DNA of 64,000 bases, taken from NCBI GenBank assembly GCA_026932235.1, contig JAIXKR010000130.1, forward strand, positions 41,225-105,224. The letters are read 5' to 3'. The position numbers and the translations under genes are program-made. The notes below the pieces were generated by a model. That model was not told the DNA's origin, did no database searches, and worked only from the letters and a program-made list of their open reading frames with translations. This DNA is from Burkholderiales bacterium (lineage in GTDB: Bacteria; Pseudomonadota; Gammaproteobacteria; Burkholderiales; Burkholderiaceae_C). Each line of letters begins with the position of its first letter. Within the stretch, counting starts at the first letter, position 1. Positions 8,908 to 15,740 of this stretch are shown here, in pieces.

Positions 8908-9331
8908 TGGCCCGGGCAGCCGACTACTTGAATGGCCTGCGTGAAGGCCGGCTGCAGCCGGGAGAGACTGGCAGGCGCTGGAGCGGGTGGTCGCTCCAGA
9001 CTTCGTCCGCCATAGCGATGCCGCACCGGGTGTGCGAAGCAGGGAGGAACTGATCCGGTACTTGCGCGGCGAGTATGAAACCTTTCCGGACGCTCGCGAG
9101 ACGATCGAGGATATGGTGAGCGAAGGAAGCAAGATCGCGGTGCGACATCGCTTCACGGGCACCCAGACCGGGCCGATGGGGCCCTATCCGCCCTCCGGCA
9201 GATCAATGACGGCCGAGTACATGGCGGTCTATCGTATCGAGGGCGAGACGATCGTCGAGTCTTGGGCCGAATGGGACAACCTAAATGGGCTTGTTCAGCT
9301 GGGGCACCAACCGACACAAGCCTGCCTGTAG
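8908..9331 (+). pseudogene. SnoaL-like ester-cyclase-fold protein, frameshifted
   Basis: The main part (from WQALERVVAPDFVRHSD) is a clear SnoaL-like cyclase/NTF2 fold. It has the fingerprint ...VAPDFVRHS..., TFPDARETIEDMVSEGSKIA, VRHRFTGTQTGPM and YRIEGETIVESWAEWD. Its expected N-terminal helix lies in another frame: an ATG at 8908 starts MARAADYLNGLREGR, then the reading must shift near 8945-8960 to enter RDWQALERVV. In the downstream frame a stop at 8942 precedes the conserved part. So one indel separates a plausible start from the fold. It lies between two attC-like sites of opposite orientation. Function of the intact ancestor is unknown. Confidence 0.6.
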
Positions 9332-9514
9332 ATGCGCAGTCCGTCCGTCCACGGTGGCAGCTTCGATCACCGCGTCCGGCGGTTCACGAAAAAGTGCATT
9401 CGGCTATGGAAGAAGAACAGGGAAGCCGTTGAGCCAGCGGGAAGTCCCTGTAGAGCAAGGAAGAGATACTCGCATCGATCGAGCTTTTCGAGCGTGGACA
9501 TTGTTGCCATTGGC

Positions 9515-9626
9515 GCCTACCACCTGAGTCGAGCCGAACTGCGTGGCGCAGGTAGCGGCGTGGCAAGCTCAACCTGCCACGCCGATGCCCGAGCGAAGCG
9601 GTTTCGGCTTGAACGAATTGTCAGAG
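9515..9626 (-). repeat. Probable integron attC site 2
   Basis: Read on the minus strand, this 112-bp palindrome starts CTCTGAC AATTC GTTCAAGCCGA. That is nearly the aadA-type attC opening (GTCTAAC AATTC GTTCAAGCCGA). It continues CCGCTTCG, carries the hairpin GGCGTGGCA ... TGCCACGCC, and ends TTCGGCTCGACTCAGGT GGTAGGC. The TGA stop of the 106-residue gene lies inside the first box, as is common in cassettes. Its GGTAGGC end box is the exact complement of the GCCTACC opening box of site 1. It points opposite to site 1, which is unusual because cassettes in one array normally share orientation. Confidence 0.7.
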
Positions 9627-9941
9627 GGCCGGGTCATCAACTCGGCGCAGCCATATATACCTGTCTTTCCACACGGTGGCATAGAGAAGTACAAGAAGAG
9701 GATTTGCATTGGGGCCACACTCCAAACGAATGGTTTCGCCGGGCGATGTTGACACCTTGATTTCCGGAGAGTGACACCAATCGATCTGCAGGCGAACGGA
9801 GTGAGTTCCAGGCTCAATCCCGATCGTGGACTCGGAGTTGTTCCCAATTCTTGTCGCCTCTTTTCCATCGACAAGGACTCGGTAGTCGCGTCCGCGGTCT
9901 TGCCACGATGACTTGCTTCGACGGACAACGAGTTTCGACAT
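9621..9941 (-). CDS. Uncharacterised protein, probable integron cassette gene
   Basis: 106 residues starting MSKLVVRRSKSSWQDRGRDY. GGAGGG stands 13 bases upstream of the ATG. The middle reads YRVLVDGKEATRIGNNSEST and GIEPGTHSVRLQIDWCHSPE. This looks like a PEGA-type beta sandwich with the G.H.V.....W motif, followed by a hydrophobic stretch (NPLLVLLYATVW) that may be a membrane anchor. I know no function. The start codon lies 12 bases after the presumed R' end of attC site 3, and the stop lies inside the first box of attC site 2. Gene plus site 2 therefore form one complete cassette of about 440 bp. Confidence 0.65.
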   Translation of the reverse strand: MSKLVVRRSKSSWQDRGRDYRVLVDGKEATRIGNNSESTIGIEPGTHSVRLQIDWCHSPEIKVSTSPGETIRLECGPNANPLLVLLYATVWKDRYIWLRRVDDPAL

Positions 9942-9952
9942 GCTCAAGAGCC

Positions 9953-10029
9953 CTCCAACGGCAAAGTTCACCCGCGGGCACCAGCGAGCGAAGCTTGCGG
10001 GTGCCCGCGGGTGCGAGGTGGGGTTGGGC
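9953..10029 (-). repeat. Candidate integron attC site 3 with 14-bp perfect stem
   Basis: On the minus strand it opens with GCCCAAC, an exact RYYYAAC box, and closes with GTTGGAG, one base off GTTRRRY. CCAAC and GTTGG can pair. Inside is a perfect 14-bp inverted repeat (CACCCGCGGGCACC and its complement at 9969-9982 and 10000-10013) around a 17-base loop. Box, unpaired spacer, long stem, spacer, box is the attC architecture. It immediately precedes the 106-residue cassette gene. No cassette gene is visible on its upstream side: the 190 bp to the protease gene look non-coding. Confidence 0.5.
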
Positions 10030-10217
10030 GGGTGATGACCTGGGTACCGCTGACTCTCCCGTGGCCGCAGCGGCCGTGACGCACCGAAGCGTAACGCCTT
10101 TGCGCGCCGGCCCGATTGCGCCTGCGACAAGGCGGTCGCGGCGCAGTTGCAGGCGGCGCTGCAGCGCTCGGGGCTGCTGCGGACGCTGGTGATCGTCTAC
10201 GCCGTGAGGGTGAGGCT

Positions 10218-11132
10218 TCAGCGGCCGGCCTTTCGCCTGGCCGAGAGCAGGACGCCCAGGCCGGCGAGCATCAGCAGGTAGCTACCCGGTTCGGGCACCG
10301 GCGCCGCGCCGTACAGGTACTGGGCCCCGGCCACGTCGTCGGGCGTGGGCAGCCGCACCAGCGGGATCTGCCAGTTCGTCTGCTCGGTCGGGTTCCAGTT
10401 GCAGAGGCTGCCGTCGAAGTCGTCATCGACCCAGCCGCACATCAAGGCCGCCGGTTCGGTCGAATGGGCCAGGCCGATGGCATGGCCCAGTTCATGCGCG
10501 AACAGGCTCTGCAGGTCGTTGTGATACCAGCCGTTCTTCTCACTGTCGGTGGGCGACGGGTTCAGGTAGACGTCGTAGAAGCTGCCTTCCGCGGCGCCGG
10601 CGGGGACGGCCTGGAAGGCGGCGCCGATGTTGAACACCACGTCGCCTTCCAGCGTCGTGCCGCCGTTGGGCTTCGGCGCGTAGCCCACCGCACCGGAGAA
10701 GCCGTCGACGTCATAGGCGCCGATGCGGATGTCGCCGATGACGCTGCCGCCCACGGACGCATAGGCCGCGCCCAGCGGCACGGAGCCGGTTTCGCTGACC
10801 TGCACGAACTTCACGTTGGCGACTGCGGACCAGCTGTCGAAGGCCTTCTGCAGCGCGTTCAGCGCGGTGCCGCTGCCATAGGCGGCGTCGATCGCGCTGA
10901 AGAGCGAGCCCAGCTGCGAACTGCCGCGGATGCCGTCGGGCGCACCGTCCGCGATGCCCGTGCCATCGCCGATCAGGCTCCACGTGACGATGCCGCCCGG
11001 CGTGCCGATGGTGTTGCTGCCCCACTTCAGCGCCTGATCGTCACCGTAGGGGAAGACGTTCCAGGCCATCGCCTGACCAGACAGCAACAGGCCCGCTGCC
11101 CAGGCCATGCCCATACGCGCGAACCTGTTCAT
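10218..11132 (-). CDS. Matrixin-type zinc metalloprotease with PEP-CTERM sorting signal
   Basis: 304 residues. An N-terminal signal peptide (MNRFARMGMAWAAGLLLSG) gives export. The extended zinc motif HELGHAIGLAHS lies at about residues 212-223, the HExxHxxGxxH signature of metzincins, with the Met-turn possibly at ALMCG. The C-terminus is VPEPGSYLLMLAGLGVLLSA plus a basic tail, a canonical PEP-CTERM signal processed by exosortase at the outer surface. It is thus an exported, probably surface-released peptidase. The ATG follows GAAGGAGC at good spacing; an upstream in-frame extension lacks a signal peptide. No exosortase gene is in the window. Confidence 0.85.
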   Translation of the reverse strand: MNRFARMGMAWAAGLLLSGQAMAWNVFPYGDDQALKWGSNTIGTPGGIVTWSLIGDGTGIADGAPDGIRGSSQLGSLFSAIDAAYGSGTALNALQKAFDSWSAVANVKFVQVSETGSVPLGAAYASVGGSVIGDIRIGAYDVDGFSGAVGYAPKPNGGTTLEGDVVFNIGAAFQAVPAGAAEGSFYDVYLNPSPTDSEKNGWYHNDLQSLFAHELGHAIGLAHSTEPAALMCGWVDDDFDGSLCNWNPTEQTNWQIPLVRLPTPDDVAGAQYLYGAAPVPEPGSYLLMLAGLGVLLSARRKAGR

Positions 11133-11304
11133 CGATGCTCCTTCGCGGATTCGCCGCGCATAAGCATAGGAGCGCAAAGCGACGGTCGCAATGCTCGTCC
11201 AGGGAGTTCCCCCGAAACGCGGGGGGCCTTGGATCGGGGCGCCGTGCCGTTGCTGCCAGCCCAGCGCCTCGGACTCCAGCATCGGTGCCGACCGTGCGCG
11301 CGGC

Positions 11305-11694
11305 TCAGCGCGTCGCGCGCTCGAGCGCGAGCGTGTCGGCGAACTGCTCGAAGCGCCTGATTCGCCCTTCCTCGACCTCCCAGACATGCGCCACGCGTGC
11401 GCGCATGGGCTTGCCGGTGGCCTTGAAGGTGCCGCTGTAGTACCCGAGCGCGACCACGGTGCCGCCGCCGTCGATCAGGCGCTCGAGCGTGAAGGCGAAG
11501 CCCTCCCAGTCGGCGCCGATGGGGGCGAACACCTTGGCGACGATCTGCTCACGGCCGACGTGCGTCCCGGCGTAGGCCGAGGTCTCCATCTCGACCCACT
11601 GCGCATCCGCGGCCAGGTCGGCGAGAATGCCGTCGAGGTCGTGGCGCGCGGAGGCGGCATAGTGGTCGCTAACGATCTGGTAGGCGGTGCGCAT
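11305..11694 (-). CDS. NTF2/SnoaL-like fold protein
   Basis: 129 residues from MRTAYQIVSDHYAASARHDL. The sequence has the usual order of an NTF2-like cone fold: an N-terminal helix (ARHDLDGILADLAADAQWVE), HVGREQIVAKVFAPIGADWE, and strands TVVALGYYSGTFKATGKPMR and RVAHVWEVEEGRIRRFEQFA. Small enzymes and ligand-binding proteins of many kinds share this fold, so no reaction can be assigned. The reading frame stays open for 450 bp upstream, but the domain begins at this ATG. Confidence 0.75.
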   Translation of the reverse strand: MRTAYQIVSDHYAASARHDLDGILADLAADAQWVEMETSAYAGTHVGREQIVAKVFAPIGADWEGFAFTLERLIDGGGTVVALGYYSGTFKATGKPMRARVAHVWEVEEGRIRRFEQFADTLALERATR

Positions 11695-12179
11695 GGCCTT
11701 GTCCCTCACGCTGGGTTGATGGATTCCCCGCCGGCGGCGGTGCGGTGTCGCCGCGGGCGGGTGGACGGTCTGCGAGTCCACGTGCATCCACGCGCTTGCC
11801 GGCTCGTCGGCGAATTCCCCGGCGCCCGTGATGCCGGCGAACTTGCCGGTGGAGCGGCCACTCTCGAAGTCGGAGAAGAAGACCGCGGCCACCGGGATGA
11901 GGAACGCGCCGAAGGTGAGGACGTACTGGCCGGTGTCGAACGGGTGGGAGCTCGTGAGGTCGGCCTCACCCTGACCGCGCTGCATGCCCGCAAGGCATCG
12001 CCAAGCATAGCGCGGCGAGATCAGGCAGGTGTGCTCGTCGGTGTGCTTGGCGCCTCCCGGCCGTCGTCGACGCGCGCCGTGTCGCGGATGTGGACCATGG
12101 CGTTGACCGAGCGGCCGCCGCGCGCCACGATCTGGCCTCTGCGCCATGCTACGGGCCTGCAGACTCCGAGGAGAAAGCG
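11695..12179. other. 485 bp without a recognisable gene
   Basis: The minus-strand frame of the NTF2-like gene remains open through this stretch. From an ATG at 11985 it encodes a protein-like segment (FDTGQYVLTFGAFLIPVAAV, then FFSDFESGRSTGKFAGITGA) that would run into the NTF2-like domain. Its composition is more natural than that of a random GC-rich frame, but I match it to no family. It could be the relic of a secreted protein. The last 60 bp carry the upstream region of the redoxin gene. Nothing else is visible. Confidence 0.3.
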
Positions 12180-12707
12180 ATGACCGCGCACGACGAAGAA
12201 GACGGGGAAGCTCCCGCCGCGACCCCCTGGCGCCCGGCCCCGGCCTGGCAGACCACGCACTGGCTGAACACCGAGAAGCCGCTGGCGCTTGCCGATCTGC
12301 GCGGGCGCGTGGTGCTGCTGCACGCCTTCCAGATGCTGTGCCCGGGCTGCGTGGCGCACGCGCTGCCGCAGGCCGCGCGCGTGGCGCGCCTCTTCGCGGG
12401 CACGCCCCTGGCCGTCATCGGCCTGCACACCGTCTTCGAGCACCACGAGGCCATGGCCCTGCCCTCGCTGCGCGCCTTCGTGCACGAGTACCGCATCGCC
12501 TATCCGGTGGGCGTCGACATGCCCGGCGAGCACGGCCAGCCCATCCCGCGCACGATGCAGGCCTACGGCATGCAGGGCACGCCGACGACCATCCTCATCG
12601 ACGCCCAGGGCCGGCTGCGCCTGCAGGCCTTCGGCCAGCTCGACGACCTGCTGCTGGGCGCCGAGATCGGCGCGCTGCTGGCGCAGCCCCAGGCGGCACC
12701 GGCCTGA
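12180..12707 (+). CDS. Redoxin-fold protein with CPGC motif (TlpA/AhpC-TSA type)
   Basis: 175 residues with a thioredoxin-like fold: VVLLHAFQMLCPGCVAHALP carries the active-site pair C54-P-G-C57, and the cis-Pro loop is MQGTPTTILID at about residues 136-146. There is no signal peptide or membrane helix, so it is probably cytoplasmic. It lies in the AhpC-TSA/TlpA superfamily and could reduce disulfides or peroxides; CPGC is atypical (TlpA usually has CxPC). Start chosen at the ATG following GAGGAGAAAGCG. It is convergent with the degP-like gene. Confidence 0.75.
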   Translation: MTAHDEEDGEAPAATPWRPAPAWQTTHWLNTEKPLALADLRGRVVLLHAFQMLCPGCVAHALPQAARVARLFAGTPLAVIGLHTVFEHHEAMALPSLRAFVHEYRIAYPVGVDMPGEHGQPIPRTMQAYGMQGTPTTILIDAQGRLRLQAFGQLDDLLLGAEIGALLAQPQAAPA

Positions 12708-12760
12708 GCGGCACGCGCGCGCACCGCGCCGCGCCGCTCTGCGCCGTACCGTACCTCGAT

Positions 12761-12774
12761 TGAACCGCGGTTCA
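12761..12774. repeat. 14-bp perfect palindrome between convergent genes
   Basis: TGAACCGCGGTTCA reads identically on both strands, 16 bp from the stop of the degP-like gene and 53 bp from the redoxin stop. There is no T-tract, so it is not a classical terminator. It could be a weak bidirectional hairpin or a binding site. Confidence 0.3.
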
Positions 12775-12790
12775 GAGGCGGCGCAGGCGT

Positions 12791-14356
12791 CTAGCCGATG
12801 CGTACGGGCATGAAGATCTTGTTGCCGTCGCGCTGGATGAGCAGCGCCACCGACTTGCCGGCCTTGGCGAGCACGGCGCGCACCTGCTCGACGCTTTGCA
12901 CGGGCTTGCCGTCGATGCCGATGAGCAGGTCGCCCGCTTGCACCCCGGCCATGGCCGCGGCGCCGCTGGCCTGTTCGACGAGCAGACCGCCTTGCACCTT
13001 GGCCTCGCGCCGCTCCTGCGGCTGCAGCGGGCGCAGCGCCAGGCCCAGCCGCCCCTGGCCCGCGGCGCTCTCGTCGCCGGCCAGCTGCGTGGACTTCTCG
13101 CCGGCCTTGCCCAGGCGCGCATCCAGCGACTGCGCGCGCCCGTCGCGCCAGACCTGCAGCGCGACGCGATCCCCCGGCATGGCACGCCCGATGAGCGCGG
13201 GCAGGTCGCCCGCGGTGGCGATGGGCTGGCCGTCGACCTGCAGGATGACGTCCCCGCTTTGCAGCCCCGCCTTGTCGGCCGGGCTGCCCGGGTCGACGCT
13301 GGAGACGAGCGCGCCCGCCGGGCGCTCGAGCTTGAAGGAGTCGGCCAGCGCCTGGTTCACGTCCTGGATGGCGACGCCCAGCCGCGCGTGGCTGGCGTGC
13401 CCGGTGGCGACGATCTGGTCCTTCACGCGCACCGCCAGGTCGATCGGGATCGCGAACGACAGGCCCTGGTAGCCGCCGCTGCGGCTGAAGATCTGCGAGT
13501 TGATTCCCACCACCTCGCCGCGCGCGTTGAACAAGGGCCCGCCCGAGTTGCCGGGGTTGACGGCGACGTCGGTCTGGATGAAGGGCACGAAGCTGTCGTC
13601 GGGCAGCGAGCGCCCCTTGGCGCTGACCACGCCCGCGGTGACGCTGTTCTCGAAGCCGAAGGGCGAGCCGATGGCCAGCACCCACTGCCCGACCTGCAGG
13701 TCGCGCGCGCTGCCCAGCGGCACCGTGGGCAGCCCGGTGGCGGCGATCTTCAGCACCGCGATGTCGGTCTTCGGGTCGGCGCCCAGCACCTTGGCCTCGA
13801 ACTCGCGCCGGTCGGTGAGCTTGACCGTCACGTGCTTGGCATCGCGCACGACGTGCGCATTGGTGAGGATGACGCCGTCGGGGCTGACGATGAAGCCCGA
13901 GCCCTGCCCGCGCATGGGCATCTCGCGCGGCATCTGCCAGCCTTGCCAGCCTTCGGGGCCGCCGAAGTGGCGGAAGAACTCGAACAAGGGGTTCTGCGGA
14001 TCGATGCGCGGCATCGCCCCCTGCGCGGGGCCGGCATCGTCGTCATCGTCATCGGCCGCGACCTTGCGCATGCCGCTGACCGCGATGTTGACGACCGCAG
14101 GCCCATAGCGCCGCGCGATCTGCGCGAAGTCCGGCGCCCCGGTAGTCGCCAGCACCGCCGTGCTCGCGCTCGCCGGCAAGGCGGTGGCGGTGGTCGCCGC
14201 CGGCGGCACCGCGGCATGGGCGTGATTGCCGACGATGAACGCCCCGACCCCGCTGCCCAGCAGCCCGGCAGCGGCCAGAGCCGCAACCAGCGCGGTCGGC
14301 GTGATGCGACGCGAGGCGAGAACGGTGGTGGCTTCGGAATGCGCGGTGGTGTTCAT
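12791..14356 (-). CDS. Do-family periplasmic serine protease (DegP/MucD-like)
   Basis: 521 residues. A single N-terminal hydrophobic segment (about residues 22-48, ending NHAHA-AVPP) serves as signal peptide or anchor. The trypsin-like domain carries the full triad: H168 in LTNAHVV, D198 in DPKTDIAVLK and S271 in NPGNSGGPLF. Two PDZ domains follow, about residues 300-390 and 425-515 (KAGLQSGDVILQVDGQPIAT and MAGVQAGDLLIGIDGKPVQS). An acidic run of six Asp near residue 102 is a distinctive insert. It degrades misfolded envelope proteins. The ATG follows CAGGAGATG. A TTAAG-N6-TTAAG site upstream suggests control by an OmpR-class regulator, possibly the two-component system 5.5 kb away. Confidence 0.9.
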   Translation of the reverse strand: MNTTAHSEATTVLASRRITPTALVAALAAAGLLGSGVGAFIVGNHAHAAVPPAATTATALPASASTAVLATTGAPDFAQIARRYGPAVVNIAVSGMRKVAADDDDDDAGPAQGAMPRIDPQNPLFEFFRHFGGPEGWQGWQMPREMPMRGQGSGFIVSPDGVILTNAHVVRDAKHVTVKLTDRREFEAKVLGADPKTDIAVLKIAATGLPTVPLGSARDLQVGQWVLAIGSPFGFENSVTAGVVSAKGRSLPDDSFVPFIQTDVAVNPGNSGGPLFNARGEVVGINSQIFSRSGGYQGLSFAIPIDLAVRVKDQIVATGHASHARLGVAIQDVNQALADSFKLERPAGALVSSVDPGSPADKAGLQSGDVILQVDGQPIATAGDLPALIGRAMPGDRVALQVWRDGRAQSLDARLGKAGEKSTQLAGDESAAGQGRLGLALRPLQPQERREAKVQGGLLVEQASGAAAMAGVQAGDLLIGIDGKPVQSVEQVRAVLAKAGKSVALLIQRDGNKIFMPVRIG

Positions 14357-14424
14357 GACATCTCCTGAAGTGAAGCGCCTCTTGGCCGGAAAGCGGTGGC
14401 GCACGCAGGCAATGTCGGCGCGCT

Positions 14425-14445
14425 CGCTTAAAGCGGTCTTAAGCG
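14425..14445 (-). promoter_or_regulatory. Direct-repeat operator upstream of the degP-like gene
   Basis: On the minus strand the DNA reads TTAAG, six bases, TTAAG. This is an 11-bp-spaced tandem repeat typical of OmpR/QseB/PmrA-class response-regulator sites; the outer bases also make an inverted repeat (CGCTTAA/TTAAGCG). It lies about 70 bp upstream of the start codon. Function is inferred from form and from the QseBC-like system in the window. Confidence 0.45.
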
Positions 14446-14859
14446 GCGCTCGGTGCGCGGTTCCAGGCTTGCACCGGAGCCGGCAGGTACCGCTCTCGCT
14501 GCGCGGGCGGCGCGCACTCTGGCGACCGAACTGACGCCGGCGTCAATGCCGCCAAGGATGACGACCCCGACGCACCGACACCCTCACGCAAGGCACTCGG
14601 CGCGCGTCACAGCCAAACTCGCCGGTAATCGCGCCGTTCAGTCGGTCTACGCCCCGGGACCACCCGACGTGGAGAACCGCTCTTCATGCCGCCAGAACTT
14701 ACCGAACCTATGCCGGCGGGGTCATGATCCCAAAGAAGGCTCCACCGTGGAAAGATGGGCGCCGCCGAACGGGAGAGGACGCATCTCGAACCATCATGGA
14801 CCAAGTACGATGCGACTCAGCAACTGATCCAACTCACGTTCGCTTTTTTGGGAGACTCG
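14446..14859. other. Intergenic stretch, no gene seen
   Basis: About 410 bp between the degP-like promoter and the HARE-HTH gene. No coding stretch looks real in any frame. A GTTCAGT at 14636-14642 resembles the GTTCAGC end box of the attC-like site at 15712 and could mark the left boundary of an inserted cassette. The last 60 bp become AT-richer and hold GGGAG before the next start. Confidence 0.4.
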
Positions 14860-15661
14860 ATGGAGACATCTTGGAAAGCTGCAATCATTCGAGTACTCGG
14901 CGAATCTGATTCGCCCTTGCACTACACGGATATTTCGGAGCAAATATTGTCCCGTGGTTACTACGAAACCGACGGCGCGACACCAGCCGCAACAGTAAAC
15001 GCCCAGATTTCATCCTCCATCAAACGTGATCAAGAGAAGTCACCATTCGTTCGTATAGGTAAAGGCATATTTACCCTAAAAACTGCCATCACAGCACCCC
15101 CCCACAATCCCCGAAGAACGGAAAAGACAGACCTCTGAGCCAGCATCAGAGACCGAAACGTCTGATTCAATAATCCGCTCGTTCGGCATGTACTGGCAGC
15201 GAGATCTTGTTGTATGGCGCAACGATCCAAAACTCTTTGGTAAGCAACAAGCCACCTCTAAGCCAATCGATTTCGGTAAACAGAAAGGCATCTATATTTT
15301 ATACGACCATCATACCGTGGTTTATGTTGGCCGCTCTGTTGACCGTCCATTGGGAAAGCGCATTTTTGAGCATACCGTTGATCGCCTCGGTAGTCGCTGG
15401 AATCGATTTTCGTGGTTTGGACTGCTGGACGCAACAAATGAAGGAGGCCTAAAGGAAACACCTTTCAGCAATTCACTTTCAAGTATCATCGCCTCACTAG
15501 AGGCCTTGCTCATCGAGGCTCTGGAACCACCGCAGAACAGAAAGCGTGGGGATGATTTTTCCGCTATCGAGTACATCCAAGACATTGACCCTGAGCTACG
15601 AGAGCGTGAAATCCAAAGCACCCTTCGCTCCATTGAGCAAAAGATGCGAGGTGGATCCTGA
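14860..15661 (+). pseudogene. HARE-HTH plus GIY-YIG nuclease-like protein, split at a poly-C tract
   Basis: Two adjacent frames together give one coherent protein. The first (ATG 14860 after GGGAG) encodes a HARE-HTH domain: TSWKAAIIRVLGESDSPLHY, TDISEQILSRGYYETDGATP, AATVNAQISSSIKRD, KSPFVRIGKGIFTLK. It ends in frame 1 at 15138. The second is open in frame 2 through the linker and encodes MYWQRDLVVW, then a GIY-YIG domain: KGIYILYDHHTVVYVGRSVD, the basic helix KRIFEHTVDRLGSRW, and SLEALLIEALEPPQN with the expected metal-binding Glu and terminal Asn. The shift falls at a run of seven C (15097-15103); six C would join the halves. This could be a sequencing error, a pseudogene or phase variation. 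Lower GC than the neighbours and a following attC-like site mark it as a mobile cassette gene. Likely a DNA-binding nuclease; target unknown. Confidence 0.75.
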
Positions 15662-15664
15662 AAA

Positions 15665-15718
15665 TTCTGACAATTCGATCTAGCGGACGCGCTGTGCGCG
15701 CCACTAACTCCGTTCAGC
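15665..15718 (+). repeat. Probable integron attC site 4
   Basis: 54 bp that begins four bases after the stop of the GIY-YIG gene. It opens TTCTGAC AATTCGATCTAG, sharing the 12-mer TCTGACAATTCG with attC site 2. A stem follows, GCGGACGCGC-TGT-GCGCGCCACT with one bulged base, then TAACTCC and a closing GTTCAGC (GTTRRRY with one mismatch). Length, box order and a short central loop fit small attC sites. The next gene starts 23 bp beyond it in the same direction. Confidence 0.7.
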
Positions 15719-15740
15719 CCAACAAACTCTAATCGACGCC

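Noticed and set aside
10090-10217. GGCGTTACGC near 10090 as another attC end box
   Set aside because: No matching opening box or stem on its upstream side; the 190 bp look featureless.
15207-15452. Plus-strand frame inside the GIY-YIG region starting MLYGATIQNS
   Set aside because: It is the third frame across the GIY-YIG domain; the conserved motifs lie in the other frame.
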